Positions 45,485-55,267 of a stretch of DNA of 64,000 nt are shown here, one piece after another. The stretch covers positions 1-64,000 of the forward strand of contig CAWAET010000006.1 in the NCBI GenBank assembly GCA_963781065.1. Direction: 5' to 3'. Position 1 is the first letter of the stretch; every line of letters begins with the position of its first letter. The notes under the pieces are model-generated. The model was not told where the DNA came from and searched no databases. It worked only from the letters and a program-made list of their open reading frames with translations. The position numbers were made by a program, and so were the translations under genes. Origin of the DNA: CALZJC01 sp963781065 (GTDB taxonomy: Bacteria > Acidobacteriota > Thermoanaerobaculia > Multivoradales > JAHEKO01).

Positions 45485-47960
45485 CATCGCGCCTCCGTCA
45501 CCAGGTTGATCAGCCGGCCCGGCACCACCACGGCCCGCGCCACCACCCGCCCCTCGAGATGCTGCTGCACCTTGGCGCTGGCCAGCGCCAGCTCTTCGAT
45601 CCGTTTCCGATCGGTGTCGGTCGCGACGTCGATCCGGTCGCGCAGCTTGCCGTCGACCTGGACCACGACCGTGACCCGCTCGGTGCGCAGCTTCCGCTCG
45701 TCGAACTCCGGCCAGGAGGAGTCGATCAGGCTGCCCTCGTGCCCACGCCGCGACCACAGCTCGTCGGTGATATGCGGGGCGAACGGATGGAGCAGCTGGA
45801 CCAGGGTGTCGAGCGCCTGCTCGCAGCCGAGCCTCGACACCGTCCGGTTCTCGAGCGCCCGGGTCAGGCCGTTGCTCAGCTCCATCAGCGCCGCCACCGC
45901 GGTGTTGAACTTGAAGCGGTCGAGATCGGCGGTGACCCGCTGGATGGTCGCATGGCGCAGCCGTTCCAGGTCGTCGTCGGCGGGCCCGGTCGCCGGCGCG
46001 TCGGCCAGCGCCTCGTGCGCGCGCCACACCCGGTTGAGAAACCGGTGGGCGCCGGCCACCGCCTCGTCGTTCCACTCGACCTCGTCTTCGGGCGGGCCGA
46101 GGAACAGCGTGTAGACCCGCTCGGTGTCGGCGCCCATGGAGTCGATCAAGCGGGTCCGGCGACACCGTGTTGCCGCGCGACTTGGACATCTTCTCGACCC
46201 GCCCACTGGCCTCGGAGAAGTGGGTGATCATGCCCTGGTTGAACAGCCGGGTAAACGGCTCGCGGAAACCGACCAGCCCGAGATCGGCCAGCACCTTGCA
46301 GACGAAGCGGGCGTAGAGCAGATGCAGGATGGCGTGCTCGATGCCGCCGATGTACTGGTCGACCGGCACCCACCGGTCGACCAGCTCGCGGTCGAAGATG
46401 CGCTCGGCGTCGGTCGCCGACAGGTAGCGCAGGTAGTACCAGGAGCTGTCGACGAAGGTGTCCATGGTGTCGGTCTCGCGCCGCGCCGGGCCGCCACAGG
46501 CTCGGGCAGGTGGTCGTCGACGAACGCCGGCGCGTGCGCCAGCGGGTTGCCCTCGCGGCCGGTGAACTCGACGTCGTAGGGCAGCTCGACCGGCAGCTCC
46601 TCGTCGGGCACCGGCACGATGCCGCAGTCGTCGCAGTAGATCACCGGAATCGGCGTGCCCCAGTAGCGCTGCCGCGAGATCAGCCAGTCGCGCAGGCGGT
46701 AGGTCACCCGCGGCCGGCCCCAGCCCTGCTCCGCCGCCCAGTCGACGAACCGGCGGATGGTCTCGGGGCCGTCGGTCAGCCCGTCGAACGGCGGCGCTCG
46801 CGGCGATCACCCCTTCGCCGAGCACCGGCTCGGCCATCGTCTCCGGGTCCACCTCGCGCTCCGCCGGGTGATAGACCAGCCGCACCGGCAGGCCGTACTG
46901 GCGAGCGAACTCGAGGTCGCGGCCGTCGTGCGCGGGCACCGCCATGATGGCGCCGGTGCCGTACTCGATGAGCACGTAGTTGGCCAGCCAGATCGGCATC
47001 TCGCTCGCCGGTCGCCGGGTTGATCGCCACCTGGCCGGTGTCCCAGCCCTCCTTGACCAGCCCCTCCTCCTCGCGCTCGATCCGCGGCGTGTTGCGCACC
47101 TTCTCGATCCACTCCTCGATCTCCGCCCGCCGCGGATGCTCGGCGATCAGTCGCGCCACGAAGCGGGTGCTCCGGCGCCAGCACCATGAAGGTGGCGCCG
47201 TGGATGGTGTCGGGACGGGTGGTGAAGACCGTCAGCGTCTCGTCGATTCCCGGCAGGGCGAAGTCCAGATCGGCGCCCTCGGAGCGGCCGATCCAGTTGC
47301 GCTGCATCACCTTGACCCGCTCGGGCCACTGCAGCCCGTCGAGGTCCGCCAGCAGCTCTTCGGCGTAGTCGGTGATGCGCAGGAACCACTGCTCCAGATC
47401 GCGCTGGCGCACCGGCGAGCCGCAGCGCTCGCAGGCGCCGTCGACCACCTGCTCGTTGGCCAGCACGGTGCTGGCAGCTGGGGCACCAGTTGACCGGCGA
47501 CTTCTTCTTGTAGGCCAGGCCGTTCTCGAGCAGGCGCAGGAACAGCCACTGGTTCCAGCGGTAGTAGTCCGGCTCGCAGGTGGTGACCTCTTTCGACCAG
47601 TCGTAGAGGATGCCCCAGCGGCGCGAACTGCTCCTTCATCACTCGGATGTTGTTGAGCGTCCAGTCGCGCGGATGGACGCCGCGCTGGATGGCGGCGTTC
47701 TCGGCCGGCAGGCCGAAGGAGTCCCAGCCCATCGGGTTGAGGATGTGGTCGCCCCGCATCCGGCGGTAGCGGTAGAGGGCGTCGCCGAGGATGTAGTTGC
47801 GGCCGTGTCCCACGTGCAGCCGATCCCCCGACGGATAGGGGTACATCATCAGCATGTAGGACGGCTGCGCCGGCGACCTCAGGTCGACCTCGGCGATTCG
47901 CGCCTTGGCCCACCGTTCCTGCCAGCGAGGCTCGATGCTCTTGTGATCGTAGTCTGCCAC
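45484..47960 (-). pseudogene. leuS: Leucyl-tRNA synthetase, interrupted by about seven frameshifts
   Basis: The pieces together cover the whole class I enzyme in order: MYPYPSGDRLHVGHGRNYI (HIGH box), then GILYDWSKEVTTCEPDYYRW, the editing domain with VFTTRPDTIHGATFMVL, SRQRYWGTPIPVIYCDDCG, and KMSKSRGNTVSPD (KMSKS box) to the anticodon-binding end. Frame changes of one base lie near 47620, 47478, 47172, 47008, 46797, 46498 and 46155, with no missing sequence between pieces. leuS is essential and no second copy is in view, so sequencing or assembly error is more likely than true loss. nusB lies 15 bases upstream. Confidence 0.9.
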
Positions 47961-47975
47961 TTCGAGTGCCCGCTC

Positions 47976-48431
47976 CTATTTCATGCGCCCGGGAAACTCA
48001 TGCCGCTTGAGCAGGCCGTCCAGGAGGCCGTTGACGAACCTGCCCGACTGCTCCGAGCCGAACCGCTTGGCCAACTCGATGGCCTCGTCGAGGACGACCA
48101 GCTTGGGCACGTCCGTCTCGTACAGAAACTCGTAGACCGCCAGCCGCAGGATGTTGCGGTCGACCACCGGCATCCGCTCCAGGCGCCAGTGCTCGGCCTG
48201 CTCGCGGATCAGGCCGTCGATCTCGTCGCGGTGCGCGAGGGTGCCGGTGACCAGGGCCTTGCCGTAGTCGTAGGCCGCCGCGAGATGGCCGCCAGCCGAC
48301 CGCTGCCGCTGATCGTCGGCCTGGGCCGACGGGTCGAAATTGCGGAAGATCTGCGGCAGCGGGCTACCGCCGAGATCGCTCTGGAAGAGCATCTGCACGG
48401 CCATCTCCCGGGCTCGCCTCCGCTTGCTCAA
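47976..48431 (-). CDS. nusB: Transcription antitermination factor NusB
   Basis: NusB with NusE (S10) binds boxA RNA in rRNA operons. The 151-residue helical protein begins SKRRRAREMAVQMLFQSDL and has IDGLIREQAEHWRLERMPVV, DRNILRLAVYEFLYETDV and VVLDEAIELAKRFGSEQSGRF. A run between the first two helices (QIFRNFDPSAQADDQRQR) is somewhat long. It is the first gene of the minus-strand nusB-leuS-lptE group. Confidence 0.95.
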   Translation of the reverse strand: MSKRRRAREMAVQMLFQSDLGGSPLPQIFRNFDPSAQADDQRQRSAGGHLAAAYDYGKALVTGTLAHRDEIDGLIREQAEHWRLERMPVVDRNILRLAVYEFLYETDVPKLVVLDEAIELAKRFGSEQSGRFVNGLLDGLLKRHEFPGRMK

Positions 48432-48534
48432 CTTTCCGCCTCGACGGTCAAAGAACGCGGCCTCACGGTGGATCCGCGAAACTCTCGCCCGCGCAGTATA
48501 CGCGAGCTTGGGCTCTACCCTCGCCGCGCTCGTG

Positions 48535-49236
48535 CTAGAGGCAGGGCAAAAGCTCGGTCGGGCCGTCCGGCCGGTCCTTCTCGATCAAAGCCTCGCCGCT
48601 GCACCGCTTCCCCTCGAAGGTGACGCTCTCGACGCGCAGCTGCACGCCGTCCGGCTCAGCCATGGCGATGGTGCCGACGAGGCTCTTGACATGACCGGCG
48701 GTCCAGACCAGGGCGGGCTTGGCCTCGTCGCCGTCGAGCTGGACGAGGAAGAAGGCGTGCCCGGTCGCCCGCACGGAGAAAGACTCTCCTGGCCGCTTGA
48801 GCACCAGCTGGGTCAAATTCAGCTTCTTGGCCACCTTGATCAGCAGGTCGGCGGCGTCGGTCTGCTCGCTCCAGAGGATGTAGGTCCAACCGTTGGCCGT
48901 GCCCTCTCTCTTGCGCGACGCAGGCGCCACCGCCTTGGCGCCGCCCGGGTCGCTGGAGGCGCCGACCTGACCACAGTCGGCCGAAGTGGCCGCCAGGGCA
49001 TCGTAGGCCAGGACCGCCTTGGCGAACCACCTCCCCACCGTGGGAATGGAGGGGATCGGCTCACATCCCGGCGCGTGGTACTGGGGATCCAGCTTGATCC
49101 GGCCGTCGTTCTCTTCGGCCGCGCCGGCAACGCCGGCCGGCAGCGCGAGGGCGAAGGCCGCGGCCGCTACCAGCGCCATCCGGCGCCAGCCCGGGGCTCG
49201 GCTGTCTACCTGTCTCTGCTGGCCTGTTTGCGCCAT
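48535..49236 (-). CDS. Secreted protein of unknown function
   Basis: From ATG 49236 the protein has 233 residues. The signal peptide is RRMALVAAAAFALALPAGVA, with cleavage near AGAAEE. Four cysteines (PGCEPIP, ADCGQVG, GKRCSGE, LLPCL) suggest disulfides. Beta-type segments such as RPGESFSVRATGHAFFLVQL form the C-terminal half. No family recognised. It is divergent from the membrane-protein/TIR pair, 98 bases away, and could share a control region with it. Confidence 0.5.
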   Translation of the reverse strand: MAQTGQQRQVDSRAPGWRRMALVAAAAFALALPAGVAGAAEENDGRIKLDPQYHAPGCEPIPSIPTVGRWFAKAVLAYDALAATSADCGQVGASSDPGGAKAVAPASRKREGTANGWTYILWSEQTDAADLLIKVAKKLNLTQLVLKRPGESFSVRATGHAFFLVQLDGDEAKPALVWTAGHVKSLVGTIAMAEPDGVQLRVESVTFEGKRCSGEALIEKDRPDGPTELLPCL

Positions 49237-49334
49237 TGCCCGCGTTTCCCGTTCCTTCGCAGTCACTTCTGCGCTATGGTTGTTGCCGGGATTGCATGTA
49301 AAGAGTAGCATAACGGCGAACCCGGCGCGATTCA

Positions 49335-50331
49335 ATGACCCGACTAGAGATAGCCGATCTCGAGCAGATCGTCAGCACGCTGCACCGCGAGCACGAGCGC
49401 CTGACCGGCAGTCGCAAGCGCTCGAAGGGCGGCGCGTTCAAGCGCGCGGCCTTCCTGGCCCTGCGCGTTGTCGCCTACTCCATACCGATCACCCTGGCCT
49501 TGTTCCTGCTCGGCTACTTCTTGCTCGACTGGGGCGGCTCGATCCAACTGCTCCTGCTGGGTCTCTGGCTGGTCGTCGCGCTCCTTCTCCTGCTGCCGCT
49601 GACTCTGATCAACCTGCCGCTGATCATCACCGCCTGGAGGGAGCGGCGGCCGATCGTCAGCCGCAACCTGCTGGTGCCGGCGTTTCCCTCCTGGCAGCTG
49701 CGGGCGCGCTGGGTCGTGGCCGGGCTGACCGTGGTCGCGGCAATCCTCGCCGTCCTGCTGCCCGACTTCGGCTGGGCCGGTTTTACCGTGTTCCTGTTGG
49801 TGGTCGTCTTCCCCTTTCTGGTGCTGATGCTGCAGTCGTTCCTCGGACTGGCCCGGCGCAGCCTGGCGCTGGCGCGCAGCGTCGACGAGCTGCTGGTCGT
49901 GCTGGACGAGAAGCTGGCGACCGCCCGCCGCGAGTCGCAGCAGGTGATCGAGCTGCCGCACGAGCTCGCGGTCAAGCTGTCGGACGCCACCGACGGCATG
50001 CTCGCCAGCGAGCGCCTGCGGGCGATCGACGAATCGGTGCTGGTGCTGCCCTCGCAGTACTCGGTTGCCCAGTCGGGCTCGTTCCGGGAGAGCCTGCAGA
50101 CGGCACGAGCCGACGGTTCGCCTCCAGATCTTGGATCACCTGCAGGAGCTGGCGAGCAACCAGCGGCCTCCGGGAGCCCGGCGCGCCGAAACCGCCAACC
50201 AATGGACGTGGGCGTTGAGCGATCTCGGAGTGGAGGTGGTCTACGAGATCGCCGAAGACGCCGCCAAGGTCCTGGTGCGGGACGTGCGGCCGCCGACCGC
50301 CGCCGGAGGCGGTGCTGATGGCTCCGGCTGA
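49335..50331 (+). CDS. Four-helix membrane protein upstream of a TIR gene (one frameshift)
   Basis: From ATG 49335 the protein has a coiled N-terminus (IADLEQIVSTLHREHERLTG), two hairpins of membrane helices (YSIPITLALFLLGYFLLDW with LVVALLLLLPLTLINLPLII; VAGLTVVAAILAVLLPDFG with VFLLVVVFPFLVLMLQSF) and a cytosolic helical part. Near 50118 the frame shifts by one base: ILDHLQELASNQR, NQWTWALSDLGVEVVYE and IAEDAAKVLVRDV lie in the next frame and run to the TGA at 50329. Joined, it is about 332 residues. It overlaps the TIR gene start (50318). No family is recognised. It may anchor, sense or release the TIR effector; that is inference from pairing only. Confidence 0.6.
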
Positions 50332-51046
50332 CAGCGGCGACTTCCCAAAGTACGGCTCCATCGAGGCCCCAGCGGCCTACCAGGCGCGCAAGGCCCTGCC
50401 CCCCGAACTGCAGCTGAGCCTGCAGGACATTCTCTATGAGTTGTGCGTCGACCCGCAGCGCTATCCCGACCGCATGGCCTCGTTCTCGCGCGACGGCAGC
50501 ATCCAGACCTACTCCCACCCGGCGCCACCGATCGACATCACGATCGAGATCGTCGAGGACGAGAGCAAGATCTACATCCTCCAGTACGCCGCGCCGCTCG
50601 GCGTCAAGAAGACCGTCTTCATCAGCTACAGCCACGATGACACCGAGTGGCTGGATCGGCTGCGCAAGAGCCTCAAGCTGCTCGAGCGCAAGGGACTGAT
50701 CGACATCTGGGACGACAGCGCCATCAAGCCCGGCGACAAGTGGCACGATGAGATCGACAAGGCGCTGAAGAAGTCCAAGGTCGCGGTGCTGCTGGTGAGC
50801 CAGAACTTTGCCGCGTCCGACTTCATCCTGGACGAAGAGCTGCCCTACATCCTCAAGTCGGCACAGCTGCAGTCGGTGCTGCTGTTGTGGATCGCGCTCA
50901 GCAGCGCTCCCTACGACGACATCGGCGTCGGCGAGTTCCAGGCCCTGAACGACCCGAACCAGCCGCTGGACAGCCTCGACGCCGGCGCCTGCAATCAAGA
51001 GCTGACCAAGATCTACGAGAAGATCAAGGCGGCGGTCACCGGCTAG
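50318..51046 (+). CDS. TIR-domain protein with RelE/ParE-like N-terminus
   Basis: The 242-residue protein has two parts. Residues 26-92 (LPPELQLSLQDILYELCVDP, TIEIVEDESKIYILQYAA) look like a RelE/ParE-type toxin fold, without an obvious catalytic set. Residues 97-242 are a TIR_2 domain: KTVFISYSHDDTEWLDRLRK, LLERKGLIDIWDDSAIKPGD, VAVLLVSQNFAASDFILDEE. A Glu in the LDEELP segment (173 or 174) is where the NAD-cleaving Glu sits in active TIR enzymes. Bacterial TIR proteins act in phage defence or NAD signalling. A GTG at 50312 is an alternative start. It overlaps the membrane-protein gene, so the two form an operon. Confidence 0.8.
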   Translation: MAPADSGDFPKYGSIEAPAAYQARKALPPELQLSLQDILYELCVDPQRYPDRMASFSRDGSIQTYSHPAPPIDITIEIVEDESKIYILQYAAPLGVKKTVFISYSHDDTEWLDRLRKSLKLLERKGLIDIWDDSAIKPGDKWHDEIDKALKKSKVAVLLVSQNFAASDFILDEELPYILKSAQLQSVLLLWIALSSAPYDDIGVGEFQALNDPNQPLDSLDAGACNQELTKIYEKIKAAVTG

Positions 51047-52542
51047 CCCGCGGGGCTGGAGAGCGCCTCTCGGAGCTCCTGTGCCGACAGGCGGGCGTAG
51101 GCGTAGTTGATGCCCAGGCCGTTGTAGTCGGCCGCCCGGGTGGCGAACTCGAGCGCCGCCTCGGTCTGGCCCTGGTCGCGATAGGCCTCGGCCAGCAGCA
51201 GCAGCACCCGCGGATCCTGCTGGTTGGCCTGCTCGAGGTGGGTCACCGCGCCGGCGCCGTCTTCGGCCGCCAGCGCCAGCCGGCCCTGGATCTCGTGGTG
51301 CTGCCGTACCTCGAACGGTATTCCGCGCGCCGAAACCGCCGCGGCGTATTCCGCCGCCACCGCCCGCGCACCGTCGTGCTCGCCGCGCGCCAGCAGCAGC
51401 CGCGCCCGATCGTAGAGGATGTTGCGCCGCACCCGCTGGCGAACCTCGTCGCGCACCTCGGCCTTGTCGATCGCGGCCACCGACTGCTCGTAGGGCTCCG
51501 CCGCCTCGTCGAACCGGCCGGCCTCGAGCAGCAGATCGCCGGTCAGGTTGAGGTCCCCCGAGACCGAGGCCCAGTCGCCGCCGTCCTCGGCCAGCGCCCG
51601 CATCTCGCCGCAGGCCGCCAGCGCCGATAGGTAGTCACGCTCGTGGACGTAGGTGACGACCGTCCAGAACAGGGCCGCCCGCTCCTCGCCGACGTTGCGG
51701 GCTTTGCCGCGCAGGGTCGTCAGCGTTTCGCGTGCCGCCTCGCCGCGGCCCAGGAAGGCCTGGTTGTGGGCGATGCCGGCGTAGGAGGCGATGAAATTCT
51801 CGTCGGCCTCGAGCGCCCGGCGATAGTTGTCGATCGACTCCTCGAATCGCCCGGTCTTCATCAGCAGCTCGGCGTAGGAGTCGTACGGATTTGGGTCGTC
51901 CGGGATCAGCTCGATGTAGCGGCGGAAGGCCGCCTCGGCGGCCTCGAAGTCGCCCAGGAAGCGATGGGCGTAGCCCATCTGGTTATAGGGCGGCGAATAC
52001 TCGGGGTCGATCTCGAGGGCGTGTTGGTAGTGGACGATCGCCTCCTGGTACTCCTGGCGGACGAAGTGGAAGCCGCCCAGGCCGTTGTGCGCACGCTTGT
52101 CCGCCGGGTACTGCTCGACCAGCCGCAGGAGAAGGTCCCGCTGCTCCTCCGGCTTGCCGTCGACGCCGGCCTGGGTGGCCAGGATCAACAGCCGCTCCCC
52201 CGCCGACACGCGGTCCACGAGCCCGACCGCCAGGGCCAGGGAGTCGAAGAACTCCTGGTTGGTGGAGCCGGTGAAGCCGGCCAGCAGATGAGCCCAGGCA
52301 AAGTTGGGATCCAGCGCAATCGCCCGCCCGAAGAACTCATGCGCGTCCGTCCTCCGCAGGCGCTCGTTGAGATCGCGGCCGGCGATGAAGGCTTCCCGGG
52401 CCTCGTCCGAGGTAGTGGTTATCGAGATCTCAGCCGCCCCGGGTACCTCCGAGACTTCGGCCGGCGGTCGGCAGGCGACGCCGGTTGCCGCGGCCATGAG
52501 GCTGACGGCGGCGAGGAACCGAACCGGACTGGGGACTGTCAT
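51043..52542 (-). CDS. TPR-repeat lipoprotein
   Basis: From ATG 52542 the protein has 499 residues, with a lipobox near the start (SLMAAATGVACRPP; Cys about 22). Many tetratricopeptide repeats follow, e.g. AHEFFGRAIALDPNFAWAH, AIVHYQHALEIDPEYSPPY, SIDNYRRALEADENFIASY and ALEFATRAADYNGLGIN. TPR solenoids bind other proteins. It converges with the TIR gene, their stops overlapping by four bases. It may be an envelope scaffold; no partner is identifiable. Confidence 0.8.
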   Translation of the reverse strand: MTVPSPVRFLAAVSLMAAATGVACRPPAEVSEVPGAAEISITTTSDEAREAFIAGRDLNERLRRTDAHEFFGRAIALDPNFAWAHLLAGFTGSTNQEFFDSLALAVGLVDRVSAGERLLILATQAGVDGKPEEQRDLLLRLVEQYPADKRAHNGLGGFHFVRQEYQEAIVHYQHALEIDPEYSPPYNQMGYAHRFLGDFEAAEAAFRRYIELIPDDPNPYDSYAELLMKTGRFEESIDNYRRALEADENFIASYAGIAHNQAFLGRGEAARETLTTLRGKARNVGEERAALFWTVVTYVHERDYLSALAACGEMRALAEDGGDWASVSGDLNLTGDLLLEAGRFDEAAEPYEQSVAAIDKAEVRDEVRQRVRRNILYDRARLLLARGEHDGARAVAAEYAAAVSARGIPFEVRQHHEIQGRLALAAEDGAGAVTHLEQANQQDPRVLLLLAEAYRDQGQTEAALEFATRAADYNGLGINYAYARLSAQELREALSSPAG

Positions 52543-52620
52543 AGCTCTCTCCTTGGCGCGACCTGGCTGGCCGCGCATCGGGCGCCCCCTGGGAGGCGCC
52601 GCTCCGCCAGATCGTACCCG

Positions 52621-53433
52621 TCAGCTGCTACGCAGGCCAGCGGCGAAGGTTGCCCGCGCGTGCAGGTGGGCGTTGGCGGCCAGGAAACCGGACGGGTGAC
52701 CGACGTCGAACAGCGGCGGCGGCAGCAGCCGGCCCAGCAGACCGCCCTCGGCGGCGATGCGCTGATAGACCGGCACCTCGTCGAACTCGCCCCGGATCTC
52801 CGGTCGCAGCCGCTCGATCCAGCGCATCACGTGCGGCCGGCAGACGTACCGCCCGCAGGTCCGCCGCACCGTCTCGCCGGGCGGGATCTCCAGCCGCCCC
52901 GGACGCTTGTCGAGCAACCGTGCGATCGCGAAGACCCCCGGTTCGGGCGAGCGGCCCTCGAACAGGCCGCTGTTGCCGTAGCGACCCGACTCGCGGCTGT
53001 CGAGCGACAGGACGCCCACCACGTCCTTGGCCGAGCGCTCGAACAGCTCGGTCAGCGAGGCCAGGCGGTACTCCGCCGCCAGCAGCACGTTGTCCGGCAG
53101 CAGCAGGGCGAACGGATCGTCGCCGGTGAAAGAGCGCGCCGCCCAGATGGCCTCGGCCAGCCCGTTGGGCTGCTCCTGCCACAGGTAGTCGAAGGAGCAG
53201 TCGGCGAACTCCCCGTGCCGCCGAGCGGTCTCGAGGTAGTCGCGAATCAGCTCTTTGCCCGGGCCGAGGACCACGCCGATCCGGTCGAGACCGGCGGCCG
53301 CGGCCTCCTCCACGACCCGGTGGATCGCCGGCCGCGTGCCGACCGGTAGCAACTCCTTCGGCACCGTCCAGGTGACCGGCCGCATGCGGGTGCCGCGGCC
53401 GGCGGCGGGGATCAGGGCCTTGCGCAGCGGCAT
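52621..53433 (-). CDS. GalU-like sugar-1-phosphate nucleotidyltransferase
   Basis: The 270-residue enzyme starts MPLRKALIPAAGRGTRMRPV, the nucleotide-binding loop of UTP-glucose-1-phosphate uridylyltransferases. KELLPVGTRPAIHRVVEEA, QEQPNGLAEAIWAA and LLLPDNVLL (metal-binding Asp) follow. GalU is usually about 290-300 residues, so this is slightly short at the C-terminus. It lies 11 bases after galK and is cotranscribed, so it may supply UDP-sugar for galactose use or envelope polysaccharide. Confidence 0.82.
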   Translation of the reverse strand: MPLRKALIPAAGRGTRMRPVTWTVPKELLPVGTRPAIHRVVEEAAAAGLDRIGVVLGPGKELIRDYLETARRHGEFADCSFDYLWQEQPNGLAEAIWAARSFTGDDPFALLLPDNVLLAAEYRLASLTELFERSAKDVVGVLSLDSRESGRYGNSGLFEGRSPEPGVFAIARLLDKRPGRLEIPPGETVRRTCGRYVCRPHVMRWIERLRPEIRGEFDEVPVYQRIAAEGGLLGRLLPPPLFDVGHPSGFLAANAHLHARATFAAGLRSS

Positions 53434-53444
53434 CGCGCGCCAGC

Positions 53445-54701
53445 CTAGCAGGGCCCGGTGGCAGGTCGGATGGTCGTGCTGCCACGGTCTCCGGCTTGCG
53501 TCTGGCAGTCCGCCGCGCCGCCCGCGCCGGTCGTGAAGAGCGCCGGCCGGCGCCCAAACCGCCTCGCGAACGCCGCCGCCATCGCCTCCCCCACCGACGG
53601 CGCCGCCGACTCCTCGACCAGCGCGGCGACGAAGCCGCCGAAGCCGCCGCCGGAGAAGCGGGCCCCCAAGCAGCCAGGCGCCTCCCACGCGGCGGCGGCC
53701 AGCAGATCGAGCTCGGGCACGCTGACCTGGTAGAGGTCACGCGAGCTCTCGTGCGACCGGCGCATCAGGTCGCCCAACTCGTCCAGCCTGCCGGACCGGA
53801 GCGCCTCGGCCCCCCGCCGCGCGCGGGCGCACTCGCCCACGACGTGCAGCGCGCGCCGGCGGATCGGCGCCGGCAGCCGGCCGGCAAGCCGCTCGAGCTC
53901 GGCGGGCTGCACGTCGCGCAGGGTGGTGATCCCCGGCAGCTCCGGCCGCAGCAGCTCGACGGCCCGCCGGCACTGCTCGCGGCGGGCGTTGAACCGGGAA
54001 CCGACCAGCCGCCGGGACACACCGCTGTCGGCGACCACCAGCCGCGCCCCCGGCGGCAGCGGGATCGACTCGTGCTCCAGGGTCCTGCAGTCGAGGAAGA
54101 CGGCCGCACCGCGCCGCGCGTGCAGGATCACGAACTGGTCCATGATCCCCGACTGCAGACCCAGGTAACCCGTCTCGACCCGATGGCCGGTGCGGGCGCG
54201 ATCGATCGAATCGAGACGGAGCCCCGAGAGCTCCTCCCAGGCCAGCAAGAGGGCCGATTCGAGGGCGGCGGAAGAGCTCAGACCGGAGGCCATCGGCAGA
54301 TCCCCCGCGATGACCGCGCTCATGCCCACGGGCTGGTGGCCGGCGCCACAAAGCGCCCAGGCAACGCCGGCAGCGTAGTCGGACCAGCCGGCGCCGGCGC
54401 CGGTCCGCTCTCGGATCGGCGGCGGCAGCCGGCCGAGCTCGAGCCGGGCCGCCTCGTCGAGATCGGCGGCAACCAGCTCGAGCCGTCGATCGTCGCGCCG
54501 GCCCGCGGCGACGTAGATCGCCCGCTCGATGGCCACCGGCAGGACCCAGCCCTCGCTGTGGTCGACGTGCGCGCCCAGCAAGGTGACGCGGCCCGGCGCG
54601 CGCGCGACGACCTCCGGCCGGGCTCCGAAATGGCGGCGATAGGTCGCCAGCGCTCGGTCCCTGGCGTTTCGTGAGGCGGTCGGCTGATCGGATTCGGGCA
54701 C
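53445..54701 (-). CDS. galK: Galactokinase
   Basis: GHMP kinase that phosphorylates galactose at C1. The 418-residue protein has the galactokinase signature GRVTLLGAHVDHSEGWVLP (usually GEHxDY, here GAHVDH), GLSSSAALESALLLAWEEL (ATP loop) and SGGGFGGFVAALV near the C-terminus; GIMDQFVILHARRGAAV is also present. Gal in place of the usual Glu-His-Thr/Asn-Asp motif details leaves room for another sugar kinase of the family. galT and galE are not in the window; the nucleotidyltransferase gene follows directly. Confidence 0.82.
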   Translation of the reverse strand: MPESDQPTASRNARDRALATYRRHFGARPEVVARAPGRVTLLGAHVDHSEGWVLPVAIERAIYVAAGRRDDRRLELVAADLDEAARLELGRLPPPIRERTGAGAGWSDYAAGVAWALCGAGHQPVGMSAVIAGDLPMASGLSSSAALESALLLAWEELSGLRLDSIDRARTGHRVETGYLGLQSGIMDQFVILHARRGAAVFLDCRTLEHESIPLPPGARLVVADSGVSRRLVGSRFNARREQCRRAVELLRPELPGITTLRDVQPAELERLAGRLPAPIRRRALHVVGECARARRGAEALRSGRLDELGDLMRRSHESSRDLYQVSVPELDLLAAAAWEAPGCLGARFSGGGFGGFVAALVEESAAPSVGEAMAAAFARRFGRRPALFTTGAGGAADCQTQAGDRGSTTIRPATGPC

Positions 54702-54742
54702 GGTGGGTCTCTCGCGGCGAGGTCATAGAATAACGACCGCTC

Positions 54743-55267
54743 ATGAGGGATCCAGGCGAAGCCCCCGGCGCGCCCGGCGCCGGCCGGGCGGCGGTCTTTT
54801 CGCATCACCTGGGCCGCGCCCTGGCGGCGGCGTCGGCGGCGGTGCTCGCCGCCCTGATGGCGCTCTCCGCCGCGGAGACCGCGGCCTGGCTGGTGGCGGA
54901 GGTGTCGTGGCCGCAGGTGGCCGAGATCCAGGGCCTGCTGCTGGTCTGGCTGACCTTCTTGACGGCCGCCTGGGCGGTCGAGGGCGGTCTCCACCTGGGC
55001 ATGGAGCTGGTGGTTCGCCGGTTGCCGCCGCTGGCGGGCCGTTGGGCGGACCGCGGTACGGCGATGCTCGAGGCGCTGTTCGGAGCGCTCTGCGTCTGGC
55101 ATGGCGCGAGGCTGGCCTCGTCGGTGGTCAACACCCTACCGGCGACGGGCTGGAGCGCCGGCTGGCAGTACCTGCCAGCGGTGGTCGGCGGCGCTCTGAT
55201 CGCCCTGGCGGCCCTGGTGCGGCTCGCCACTGGCCGCCGCCGGCCCGATTTCGGCGCAGCCCGATGA
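54743..55267 (+). CDS. dctQ: TRAP transporter small membrane subunit DctQ
   Basis: The 174-residue protein has four helices: AASAAVLAALMALSAAETAAW, IQGLLLVWLTFLTAAWAVEG, AMLEALFGALCVWHGARLA and YLPAVVGGALIALAALVRL. The LLLVWLTFLTAAWAVEGG segment corresponds to the conserved W-G/H loop of DctQ. It starts the operon dctQ-dctM-dctP, divergent from galK, and overlaps dctM by four bases. Confidence 0.88.
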   Translation: MRDPGEAPGAPGAGRAAVFSHHLGRALAAASAAVLAALMALSAAETAAWLVAEVSWPQVAEIQGLLLVWLTFLTAAWAVEGGLHLGMELVVRRLPPLAGRWADRGTAMLEALFGALCVWHGARLASSVVNTLPATGWSAGWQYLPAVVGGALIALAALVRLATGRRRPDFGAAR

